Shown here: positions 1 through 5,083 of the stretch, one piece after another
How the letters are laid out: each line of letters starts with the position of its first letter
Position numbering within the stretch: position 1 is the first letter of the stretch
Assembly: GCA_030151665.1 (NCBI GenBank)
Contig: JASLDB010000288.1
Location: forward strand, 1 to 5,217
Length of the DNA: 5,217 bases
From: Neisseriaceae bacterium
Lineage (GTDB): Bacteria > Pseudomonadota > Gammaproteobacteria > Burkholderiales > Neisseriaceae
Direction of reading: 5' to 3'
Made by a program: the position numbers and the translations under genes
Notes under the pieces: generated by a model
The model's input: only the letters and a program-made list of their open reading frames with translations
Database searches by the model: none
What the model was told of the DNA's origin: nothing

Positions 1-945
1 GTTTTACATCCTGACCGAGTAACGCCATTAATCAGTGATAGCGGCAATGTTTACTACCAAGTTAACCAAAATAAACTGGCACGAATTGGCGAATCAGGCA
101 GTGTCATTTTGGATGCGGATGAAATCATTCATGATCGCTTTAATTGCCTGTACCACCCCTTGATTGGGCTGTCACCTTTGCATGCGGCAGGGGCAACGGT
201 TGCCCAAGGGCATCAAATCCAAAAGAATAGTTCAACATTCTTTGGCAATAAATCGATACCGGGTGGAATTTTGACTGCACCGGGTGGCATTAGTGATGAA
301 ACAGCTAGACGATTAAAAGATTCTTGGCAGGAAAATTACAGCGATTCTGGTCAAGGTAAAGTGGCAGTACTTGGCGATGGCTTGGAATTTAAGAACATTG
401 CACTGACTGCATCTGATTCACAACTGATTGAGCAATTGAAGTGGACAACAGAGGTGGTTTGCAGCGTATTTCATGTGCCACCACACAAAATTGGTTTTGG
501 TGCGCCACCTAGTTACAACAACATCCAAGCATTAAACCAAGATTATTATTCACAATGTTTGCAAAAGCTGATTGTGGACATGCAAAAGCTTTTAAATAAA
601 TGCTTTGGCTTGGGTGATGATCTTTGTTTCCGCTTTGATTTGGATTCATTGTTAATGATGGACAGCAAAACGTTGATTGAAGTGCTTGAAAAAGGTGTTA
701 AAAGCGCATTAATGATGCCAAATGAAGGGCGAAAGCGCTTAAATTTGCCGCCAATATCAGGTGGTGATGTCGCTTATCTTCAGCAGCAGAATTTCTCACT
801 TGAAGCTCTAGCCAAACGGGATGCCAAAGATGACCCATTTGAGGGCAGTAAAAAACCGCCCAATACTGATATTAACAACGACCAAGATGATGGCCAAAAA
901 GAGTTGCTGGCTTATTTTGAGAAAGGCTTAACTGGCAATGAATAA
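1..945 (+). CDS. Phage portal protein, HK97 family (5' partial)
   Basis: The frame is open from base 1, so this is the last 314 codons of a gene that starts upstream; the TTG at 109 is internal, because family-like sequence (LHPDRVTPLISDSG) precedes it. Portal proteins form the dodecameric ring at the capsid vertex through which DNA is packaged and ejected, and on which the tail is built. Family-like features, numbered from base 1: GLSPL near residues 56-60, a PGG segment near 87-89, GKVAVL near 119-124, then the helix with SDSQLIEQ followed by FHVPPHKIGF near 157-166 and a YNN motif, all typical of Phage_portal (PF04860). Near 238-251 is MPNEGRKRLNLPP, typical of the region where the stem returns to the core. 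The C-terminal tail (about 40 residues) is acidic and low-complexity. The end overlaps the next start by 8 nt. The family call is firm; the N-terminus cannot be judged. Unlike HK97, no protease or capsid gene follows. Confidence 0.93.
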   Translation, partial: VLHPDRVTPLISDSGNVYYQVNQNKLARIGESGSVILDADEIIHDRFNCLYHPLIGLSPLHAAGATVAQGHQIQKNSSTFFGNKSIPGGILTAPGGISDETARRLKDSWQENYSDSGQGKVAVLGDGLEFKNIALTASDSQLIEQLKWTTEVVCSVFHVPPHKIGFGAPPSYNNIQALNQDYYSQCLQKLIVDMQKLLNKCFGLGDDLCFRFDLDSLLMMDSKTLIEVLEKGVKSALMMPNEGRKRLNLPPISGGDVAYLQQQNFSLEALAKRDAKDDPFEGSKKPPNTDINNDQDDGQKELLAYFEKGLTGNE

Positions 946-1888
946 AGACATGATGATTGAGCTTGGCAAGACGGTCAAAAGCTTTATTGCCAAAAGTTTC
1001 GAGCCTTTAATCAAGCGACTGGAAATTTTGGAAGCCAAAGAGCCAATCAAAGGGCTGGATGGTAAAGACGGCATCAATGGCGACAATGGCCAAGATGGTG
1101 AAAACGGAGCTGACGGTAAGTCAGCTTTTATTTTGGCTTGTGAAAATGGCTTTACTGGTAACGAAAGAGAATGGTTAAGCAGTCTTAAAGGCTTAGATGG
1201 CAATGATGGCCAAGACGGAACAAACGGAAACAATGGCCAAGATGGCTCCAACGGGCAATCAGCTTATGACATAGCTTGTGCTAAAGGTTTTGATGGCAGT
1301 GAATCTGATTGGCTTAATAGCCTTAAAGGCTTGAATGGCATTGATGGTCAGGATGGCCGCAATGGTGAACACGGCAAAGATGCATTAGAAATTGACATAT
1401 TGCCCGCTATTGACCCTGAGAAATCCTATCCTCGTGGTACTTATGCCCATGTTGATGGTGGTGTTGCGCGAGCTTTTAAAAATACTGACACATTAAATGG
1501 CGAGCTGGTGCGCTGTGGCTGGGATGTGGTGATTGATGGTATCAAATCAATCAATATCACCAACAATGGCCGTGATTTTTCCATTGAAATTGAAAAAACC
1601 AGTGGTCAGCAAGCAATACAAACCTTTTCTCTGCCAGTAATGTTGTATCAGGGTGTTTTCAAACAGGACAATGATTACCAAAAAGGTGATGTTGTAACTT
1701 GGGCAGGCTCAACTTGGCACTGCAATGAGCCCACAAAATCCAAGCCAGGAGAATCAACGGATTGGACATTGATGGTTAAAAAAGGCCGTGATGGCAAAGA
1801 TGGTCGCCATGGCGAAAAAGGTGAAAAGGGCATTGCTGGTAATGATGGGCGTGACCACACTGCAGTACAAGGCATAGGGAATATTTAA
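938..1888 (+). CDS. Collagen-like phage fibre protein with CBM5/12-like module
   Basis: A 316-residue mosaic, probably a homotrimeric virion fibre. Residues 1-38 look amphipathic and helical (a likely attachment or trimerisation segment). Gly-X-Y blocks follow at 39-60, 85-106 and 131-148, separated by two copies of a short element near 60-85 and 106-131 with the pattern G-x-S-A-[FY]-x-x-A-C...GF-x-G...WL-x-SLKG. Residues 157-201 hold a small module (YPRGTYA...GWDVVIDG), 202-234 look beta-rich, and 237-281 match a CBM5/12-like carbohydrate-binding module (YQKGDVVTWAGSTWHC, then DWTLMVKKG) with aromatic W255, W260 and W276. A last Gly-X-Y block lies at 283-306. The start ATG overlaps the portal end by 8 nt; a purine-rich GAGAAAGG stands upstream, and the M at codon 5 is an alternative. 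There is no signal peptide. Its place in the head/neck block suggests a head or neck decoration or whisker rather than a tail-tip fibre; that is inference. The partner polysaccharide is unknown. Confidence 0.85.
   Translation: MNKDMMIELGKTVKSFIAKSFEPLIKRLEILEAKEPIKGLDGKDGINGDNGQDGENGADGKSAFILACENGFTGNEREWLSSLKGLDGNDGQDGTNGNNGQDGSNGQSAYDIACAKGFDGSESDWLNSLKGLNGIDGQDGRNGEHGKDALEIDILPAIDPEKSYPRGTYAHVDGGVARAFKNTDTLNGELVRCGWDVVIDGIKSINITNNGRDFSIEIEKTSGQQAIQTFSLPVMLYQGVFKQDNDYQKGDVVTWAGSTWHCNEPTKSKPGESTDWTLMVKKGRDGKDGRHGEKGEKGIAGNDGRDHTAVQGIGNI
1052..1381 (+). repeat. 46-codon tandem repeat inside the collagen-like gene
   Basis: Two full 138-bp units (1052-1189 and 1190-1327) and a partial third (1328-1381) encode a Gly-X-Y block followed by the SA[FY]..AC..GF.G....WL.SLKG element. 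Protein spacing is exact: glycines 39, 85 and 131 start the blocks. DNA identity is moderate. One identical 15-mer (caatggccaagatgg) occurs at 1084-1098 and 1231-1245, that is 147 bp apart, offset by 9 bp from the 138-bp register, as expected if Gly-X-Y triplets have slipped or been shuffled. Confidence 0.85.
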
Positions 1889-2187
1889 TGGATTATCAAT
1901 TTATTACAGTCAATGAATTTCGAGATTGGTCGCGGCTTGATGATTTTGGCAATGATGTCTTTCTTGAGCAACTCATTAAATCCGCATCTTCAATCGTTTT
2001 GGCCTACATTAAAAAACCAGCACTCATTAATTGGGATTTGGACAAAACAGAGACTATGCCACATCAAGTGAAATTAGCCACTTGTATGGTATCAGCCTAC
2101 CTACATGAAAACCGTGAAGGCGGCAATCCATTGACCAGTGGTGTCCTTGCTATTTTGAATCCATTGCGTGATCCAGTAGCAATTTAG
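1888..2187 (+). CDS. gp6-like head-tail connector protein
   Basis: A 99-residue protein with the opening pattern of the phage gp6-like connector family (PF05135): an N-terminal 'VNEFRDWSRLDD' segment, then 'FLEQLIKSASSIVLAYI' forming the first helices, and a C-terminal helical region with 'QVKLATCMVSAYLHENREG' and the usual 'NPLRD' ending. Proteins of this family form a ring under the portal and extend the DNA channel towards the tail. Its ATG shares one base with the stop of the collagen-like gene (TAATG), so translation is probably coupled. Length is normal for the family. Function is inferred from family and position, both of which agree. Confidence 0.87.
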   Translation: MDYQFITVNEFRDWSRLDDFGNDVFLEQLIKSASSIVLAYIKKPALINWDLDKTETMPHQVKLATCMVSAYLHENREGGNPLTSGVLAILNPLRDPVAI

Positions 2188-2191
2188 GAGG
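2186..2191 (+). promoter_or_regulatory. Strong Shine-Dalgarno overlapping the upstream stop codon
   Basis: A perfect AGGAGG lies 5 nt before the ATG at 2197 and overlaps the TAG stop (2185-2187) of the connector gene. It is the best ribosome binding site in the window and fixes the start of the head-tail adaptor. Terminating and initiating ribosomes would meet at the same place. Confidence 0.8.
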
Positions 2192-2196
2192 CAGAT

Positions 2197-2541
2197 ATGG
2201 AAGCTGGAAAACTTAGGCATCGCATCGGGCTTGAGCGATATGAAAATGGTGGTCAAGACCCTGAAACAGGGTGGGCATTGCCAGCCGCTTGGGTTGAGTT
2301 TGGAAAAGCATGGGCAGAGGTGACACCAGTATCAGCGAAAGAGTTGATTGCCGCTGCTGCCACTCAAGTGAAATACGATACCCGTATTAAAATTCGCTAC
2401 CGCAAAGATATCAACGAAAAAGACCGTATTCGATTTCGTGACCAGTTGTATAACATCATCGGCATTCAGCCTGATGCCAATAGCGGTCTTGAATATTTAA
2501 CCATTTTAGCAACCAATATGAAAGCCGAGACACCACCATGA
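2197..2541 (+). CDS. Head-tail adaptor (head closure) protein
   Basis: This 114-residue protein matches the Phage_H_T_join family pattern (PF05521, SPP1 gp16-like): 'GKLRHRIGLER' at the N-terminus, where the strand usually reads 'L..RI.i.r', then 'DPETGW', 'WVEFGKAWAEVTPVSAKEL', 'IRYRKDINEKDRIRF' and a final 'LYNIIGIQPD' strand. Such proteins bind the connector ring and close the head channel before the tail docks. The start is fixed by the AGGAGG at 2186-2191. Its last codons overlap the next gene by 4 nt (ATGA), consistent with translational coupling. No unusual features; the family assignment is strong from the ordered motifs. Confidence 0.9.
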   Translation: MEAGKLRHRIGLERYENGGQDPETGWALPAAWVEFGKAWAEVTPVSAKELIAAAATQVKYDTRIKIRYRKDINEKDRIRFRDQLYNIIGIQPDANSGLEYLTILATNMKAETPP

Positions 2542-3059
2542 TTAAAGTGAAGTTAGAAGGTACAGAGCACATTATGAATATGCTCAATAAATTGCCAAGG
2601 GAAGTGACTGCTAATAGTCGTGGTGGCATGGCTGCATTGGCCATGCGTAAAGGTGCCAGAACAATGCTAAACAAGGCAAAAGAAAACCTAGATCGAGCTA
2701 TCCATGAAAATGGTTATGATGAGTCCACTGGCTTGTTACGACAAAACTTAAAGCTGCGCCGACATCGTGCTAATTTTAAAGGTGAGAAGTTCACCATTGG
2801 CGTGGGCAATAAACGATACCCAAAAGTCGCTACTCGAGTAACAAGAGGAAAAGATGGTAAGTGGCGAGCCGTGAAACGTGACGGAGCAACAACCAAGTTG
2901 AATGGCGCTCGTCTTGAATATGGCACCGAACACCAAAAAGCAACGCCTTGGCTGGTTCCCGCATTTGAAGCCACAGCAGAGCAAGTTATTCATGACGTTG
3001 TGGATGATTTAACAAAACGCCTTGATAACGCGGCTGCGAAATTGCTTGGGGGTGGATAA
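2538..3059 (+). CDS. HK97 gp10-like head-tail joining / tail completion protein
   Basis: This 173-residue protein belongs to the HK97-gp10_like family (PF04883). Visible marks are an N-terminal 'IKVKLEGTEHIMNMLNKLP', a helical 'KGARTMLNKAKENLDRA', the 'STGLLRQNLKLRR' segment (often 'TG.L..S' in relatives) and, most telling, 'LEYGTEHQKATPWLVPAFE' near residues 126-144, which matches the family's 'vEfGt....a.PflrPa' signature. A basic stretch near 78-118 (many K and R) is longer than in minimal family members. The family acts at the head-tail interface or tail end in siphophages. It starts inside the previous stop (ATGA) and ends in TAATG with the next gene. Confidence 0.88.
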   Translation: MIKVKLEGTEHIMNMLNKLPREVTANSRGGMAALAMRKGARTMLNKAKENLDRAIHENGYDESTGLLRQNLKLRRHRANFKGEKFTIGVGNKRYPKVATRVTRGKDGKWRAVKRDGATTKLNGARLEYGTEHQKATPWLVPAFEATAEQVIHDVVDDLTKRLDNAAAKLLGGG

Positions 3060-3430
3060 TGTTCCCACCTATTTTCAAAGCGCTGGCAGCATCCAAAGCC
3101 ATTACGGATTTGGTTAAGAATGGCAATGTAGCCAGAATTTATGACTTTGGTCGTGCTCCACAAGGCGTGGAGTATCCGTACTTAACTTTCTACCAAGTAT
3201 CAGGTCGACCACATGAAAACATAAGTGATGCACCAAGTGCAGATACGGATGTGGTGCGTGTTGATATTTGGGCGCAATCGCCTGAGCATGTAACAACATT
3301 AGCCAAAGCGGCGCAGGCGGTTTTTGATGATAACCGGCAATCAAATAAATTGGTTATGCAGACCATTGATGATGAAACAGGCTCATATCGGGTTTGTATC
3401 GAAGTTGAGTGGCTGCATAGTCGGCATTAA
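3059..3430 (+). CDS. DUF3168-type tail completion / tail terminator-like protein
   Basis: This 123-residue protein fits DUF3168 (PF11367, related to SPP1 gp17-type tail completion proteins): 'FPPIFKALAASKAITDLV', 'ARIYDFGRAPQGVEYPYLTFYQVSGRP', 'VVRVDIWAQSPEHVTTLAKAAQAVFDD' and a C-terminal strand 'YRVCIEVEWLH'. The family is placed between gp10-like proteins and the tail tube in many siphophages and is thought to finish the tail at its head end. The ATG overlaps the previous stop by one base, and GGGGGTGG just upstream can act as its ribosome binding site. It is the last gene before the hairpin terminator at 3444-3469. The exact mechanical role is inferred. Confidence 0.84.
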   Translation: MFPPIFKALAASKAITDLVKNGNVARIYDFGRAPQGVEYPYLTFYQVSGRPHENISDAPSADTDVVRVDIWAQSPEHVTTLAKAAQAVFDDNRQSNKLVMQTIDDETGSYRVCIEVEWLHSRH

Positions 3431-3443
3431 ATTATTTATTAAT

Positions 3444-3469
3444 AGCTCACCAAATAGGTGGGCTTTTTT
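3444..3469 (+). terminator. Intrinsic terminator between neck and tail tube genes
   Basis: An 8-bp stem, AGCTCACC (3444-3451) with GGTGGGCT (3457-3464), contains one G-U pair and closes a 5-nt loop (AAATA). A run of six T follows (3464-3469). It begins 13 nt after the stop of the DUF3168 gene. There is no room for a clear promoter before the next gene, so late transcription must partly read through. It may set the ratio of neck to tail transcripts or protect upstream mRNA ends. Confidence 0.82.
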
Positions 3470-3485
3470 ATTGGAGTAATACAAC

Positions 3486-3965
3486 ATGGCAATTCGTTCA
3501 AACGGTACCCATTTATTTTTCTTGGATGCAGTAACTGACCCACAATCACCCATTCTGCAGAAATTAAACTGCCCAATTGGCATTGAAGGCATTGATGGTG
3601 GTCAACGCAATAAAATTGATGCCACCTGCTTGGATGACACCACCGATGAAAAGCAAATCACGGGCTTGGCAACACCTACGGACATGAGTGCACCATATAA
3701 CTTTGATCCAAGCAAGACCAGTCATCAATGCTTACCACGCTTAAAGGCTTCTGGTACGCAAATTGAATTTATCGTTTGCTTCTCTGATGGTGAGGGTGAA
3801 CCCAAAATTGAAGATGGCAAAATTATTGCACCTATTGACCGTACATCTTGGAAATTCAATGCTGAAATTTCTGATAATGCGATTGGTGTATCGAATAAAG
3901 ACTTGGTTAAAGGTACTTTAACATTAGCTCGTTCTGGTGCTGGCATTTGGAAATATAAATCATAA
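3486..3965 (+). CDS. Major tail tube protein
   Basis: This 159-residue protein is the expected tail tube subunit (lambda gpV-like / Phage_tail_3 or related TTP families). It polymerises as stacked hexameric rings around the tape measure. Typical features are the N-terminal 'SNGTHLFFLDA', then 'GIEGIDGGQRNKIDATCLDD' followed by 'GLATPTDMSAPYNFDP', where relatives carry 'iDvTcLdd....G...pg......n.D', and a C-terminal beta-rich part ending 'KGTLTLARSGAGIWK'. The length suits the short tube proteins without the extra Ig-like domain of lambda gpV. A GGAG at 3473-3476, 9 nt before the ATG, serves as ribosome binding site. Its place directly before the G/GT chaperones is canonical. The exact Pfam family would need a profile search. 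Confidence 0.85.
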   Translation: MAIRSNGTHLFFLDAVTDPQSPILQKLNCPIGIEGIDGGQRNKIDATCLDDTTDEKQITGLATPTDMSAPYNFDPSKTSHQCLPRLKASGTQIEFIVCFSDGEGEPKIEDGKIIAPIDRTSWKFNAEISDNAIGVSNKDLVKGTLTLARSGAGIWKYKS

Positions 3966-3976
3966 GGTGAATAAAA

Positions 3977-4312
3977 ATGGCTAAATTAGATTTTACAAAA
4001 TACCAAACCAAAAATTCAGATAAACCCATCCTCAAAACACTGGAAATGCCAGATGGTACCAAAGGTGATATTTGGATTAAGCCCATGTCTGCATCGGATG
4101 CAGCAGCCTTTAAAACAGCATTGTTTGGTGGTTCTGTAGCCCATCTTTCAGATGCTTTGGCTTGGCAAGTAGCGAAGTCGTTGGTTAATGAAAATGGTGA
4201 GCAACAATTGACCACCGATGAAGTGCAATCATTGGAGCATGACGTATTCTTACAAATTGCTAATACCATTCACATGGTCAATAACCCAGAGCCTGAAGCA
4301 AAAAAGAAATAA
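3977..4312 (+). CDS. Tail assembly chaperone, gpG-like (frame-0 product)
   Basis: This 111-residue protein sits between tail tube and tape measure, where siphophages encode the G chaperone that coats the tape measure and recruits tube subunits. It opens with 'MAKLDFTKYQTKNSDKPILKTLEMPDG' and has a helical middle ('PMSASDAAAFKTALFG', 'SDALAWQVAKSLVNENGEQQLTTDEV'). The strong AAGGTGA at 3964-3970, 6 nt before the ATG, fixes the start. The gene ends EAKKK-stop, and those last codons contain the A AAA AAG slippery heptamer, so a fraction of ribosomes should continue in the -1 frame to make a longer G-T protein. The sequence alone is weakly conserved, as usual for this family; position plus frameshift make the call firm. 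Confidence 0.88.
   Translation: MAKLDFTKYQTKNSDKPILKTLEMPDGTKGDIWIKPMSASDAAAFKTALFGGSVAHLSDALAWQVAKSLVNENGEQQLTTDEVQSLEHDVFLQIANTIHMVNNPEPEAKKK
4300..4306 (+). other. -1 programmed ribosomal frameshift site (A AAA AAG)
   Basis: The heptamer A AAA AAG is in frame 0 of the G gene (codons gcA AAA AAG), three codons before its TAA stop at 4310-4312. A -1 slip re-reads it as AAA AAA and continues GAA ATA ACA GGT, which enters the long open frame to the stop at 4621-4623. A AAA AAG is among the most efficient slippery sequences for bacterial ribosomes. No Shine-Dalgarno-like stimulator is evident just upstream; an 18-bp hairpin lies 34 nt downstream. Confidence 0.88.
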
Positions 4313-4623
4313 CAGGTGAAGAACGTCTTTGGCACATATTGGCTTTGCGGCTTGGCTGTACTGTGGCTGAGCTGCAAGGCCGTATGTCCTATTTGGAGTT
4401 TCTGCGCTGGCAGCAATTTTATTTGGAGCAGCCATTTGACGATATTCACCTATATTTGCGGCCAGCTGCATTAATCGCATGCTCAATGAGTGGTGCTGAT
4501 TTTAGTGACACAATGGATATTTTGTTAAATAGCCAAGTTATTGATGAAGCGGCCAACGATGATGAGTTGATTCCAGATGGCTTGGAAGTTTTGGCTAAGG
4601 TGAAGGCGCAGTTTGGTGGGTAG
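4306..4623 (+). CDS. gpT-like extension of tail assembly chaperone (made as G-T fusion)
   Basis: This is the -1 frame part of the 215-residue G-T fusion encoded by 3977-4623: 110 codons from G, then 105 codons starting GAA at 4306. The extension reads EITGEERLWHILALRLGCTVAEL and then 'RMSYLEFLRWQQFYLEQPF', a pattern characteristic of phage tail assembly protein T (PF06223) and related minor tail proteins, with 'LGCTVAELQ' and 'F..W..FY...PF' as the hallmarks. T domains bring tube subunits to the tape-measure-bound chaperone complex. There is no ATG start with a ribosome binding site in this frame; the TTG at 4339 lies inside the conserved segment and lacks a Shine-Dalgarno, so frameshifting is the natural route. 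The end is followed by the promoter region of the moron gene. Confidence 0.87.
   Translation, partial: EITGEERLWHILALRLGCTVAELQGRMSYLEFLRWQQFYLEQPFDDIHLYLRPAALIACSMSGADFSDTMDILLNSQVIDEAANDDELIPDGLEVLAKVKAQFGG
4341..4381 (+). other. Long mRNA hairpin inside the T coding region
   Basis: Bases 4341-4358 can pair without interruption with 4364-4381, giving an 18-bp stem (12 Watson-Crick and 6 G-U pairs) with a 5-nt loop TACTG. The outer 12 bp (4341-4352 with 4370-4381) carry only two G-U pairs and are the stable part. It lies 34 nt after the slippery site, farther than a typical stimulatory stem. No T-run follows, so it is not a terminator. It could influence ribosome pausing, but the coding constraint of the conserved LRLGCTVAELQG segment may explain part of it. 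Confidence 0.5.
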
Positions 4624-4648
4624 AAATTAATACGAGCAGTGTTATCAT
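4621..4648 (+). promoter_or_regulatory. Candidate extended -10 promoter for the moron gene
   Basis: TGT-TATCAT (4640-4648) is an extended -10 element (TGn plus 5 of 6 matches to TATAAT). A poor -35-like TAGAAA (4621-4626, 4 of 6 matches to TTGACA) stands 16 bp before the hexamer. Transcription would start near 4655, about 30 nt before the ATG at 4685. It lies in the only longer intergenic gap of this stretch, just after the T stop codon. Sequence match is fair; the location is what makes it credible. Confidence 0.45.
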
Positions 4649-4652
4649 GTCC

Positions 4653-4677
4653 ATTAATATTAATTAGTTTTAATTAG
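4653..4677 (+). promoter_or_regulatory. Operator-like palindrome and phased direct repeat
   Basis: ATTAATATTAAT (4653-4664) is a perfect 12-bp palindrome lying over the predicted transcription start. It runs into an 8-bp direct repeat TTAATTAG at 4660-4667 and 4670-4677, 10 bp apart, that is about one helical turn. The arrangement resembles a repressor or activator site, but the region is AT-rich and such words arise easily by chance. Confidence 0.3.
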
Positions 4678-4684
4678 GTTTGTT

Positions 4685-5071
4685 ATGAAAAAATTAATAG
4701 TGGTAGCAACATTGCTGTCATCTTTTTGTTTTGCCAATAGCACTGTATCTGATGATCAATGGCAGTTTTTAGGGCAAAACAATGAAAGTACAGAATTCTA
4801 TTACCATCCAGATGTTAGCAGGAGTGGGAATACTGTATCCGTTTGGCTGAAAATGCTAAAAAATAATTTTAGTGATAATACTAATGGTCTAGCATGGATT
4901 GACACCCGAGCTGAATTTAATTGCAAACGTAAAACCATCAGAAAAATTGATTATATTGCTTACAAAATTAATGGAGTTCCTCTTGGGAGGGGACAGTATG
5001 ATGAAATCAATGATAATCCCATATCACCGGGAACGTTTGAAGACATAGTATTAAAAAAAATATGCAAATAA
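4685..5071 (+). CDS. Secreted adhesin E-like moron protein
   Basis: This 128-residue protein has a signal peptide (KK start, hydrophobic IVVATLLSSFCF, likely signal peptidase I cleavage after A17), so it is exported to the periplasm or surface. C15 is not in a proper lipobox because F precedes it. The mature part resembles the surface-adhesin E pattern (PF16747): 'WQFLG' at 26-30, 'FYYHPDVSRSGNTVSVWLK' at 38-56, 'AEFNC' ending at C80, and C127 at the C-terminus, which may form a disulfide with C80. Nothing suggests a virion part. Codon use differs from the neighbours: three of five Arg codons are AGA/AGG (none of five in the tail tube gene) and four of ten Ile codons are ATA. It has its own candidate promoter and a terminator. 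The ribosome binding site is weak (TTAGG, 6 nt before ATG). Lysogenic conversion or superinfection exclusion are inferred roles; the adhesin E link needs a profile search. Confidence 0.78.
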   Translation: MKKLIVVATLLSSFCFANSTVSDDQWQFLGQNNESTEFYYHPDVSRSGNTVSVWLKMLKNNFSDNTNGLAWIDTRAEFNCKRKTIRKIDYIAYKINGVPLGRGQYDEINDNPISPGTFEDIVLKKICK

Positions 5072-5083
5072 GTTTAAATTTCT

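Noticed and set aside
109..945. A shorter portal gene starting at TTG 109
   Set aside because: The frame is open back to base 1 with portal-like sequence, so TTG 109 is an internal Leu codon and the gene is cut by the window edge.
928..1251. 107-codon open frame on the - strand, rich in Pro, Ser and Leu
   Set aside because: It is the antisense shadow of the Gly-X-Y repeats; repeat composition keeps the opposite strand free of stops. No ribosome binding site or recognisable domain.
1052..1381. Repeats as a CRISPR array
   Set aside because: The repeats are in-frame protein-coding, imperfect, and have no repeat-spacer structure.
1675..1875. 66-codon - strand open frame
   Set aside because: Same cause: it mirrors the CBM and last Gly-X-Y block of a well supported + strand gene.
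2714..2993. Two overlapping - strand open frames inside the gp10-like gene
   Set aside because: Antisense shadows of a gene with a clear family signature; no start signals.
3114..3592. - strand open frames across the DUF3168 gene, the terminator and the tail tube start
   Set aside because: No start signals or domains. They cover two solid + strand genes, and one runs across the + strand terminator.
3907..4269. 120-codon - strand open frame
   Set aside because: It lies entirely across the tail tube end and the G chaperone, both with good ribosome binding sites and family features; its translation shows no domain pattern.
4339..4623. A separate gene starting at TTG 4339
   Set aside because: No Shine-Dalgarno, and the conserved T domain begins upstream of it in the same frame; the slippery heptamer explains expression.
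4624..4684. Small RNA or riboswitch in the gap before the moron
   Set aside because: The gap is only 61 nt, AT-rich and without a GC stem; a promoter with an operator-like site explains it better.
4685..4735. Lipoprotein signal with Cys at codon 15 of the moron
   Set aside because: The residues before the Cys are S-S-F; Phe at -1 does not fit a lipobox, so ordinary signal peptidase I cleavage after A17 is more likely.
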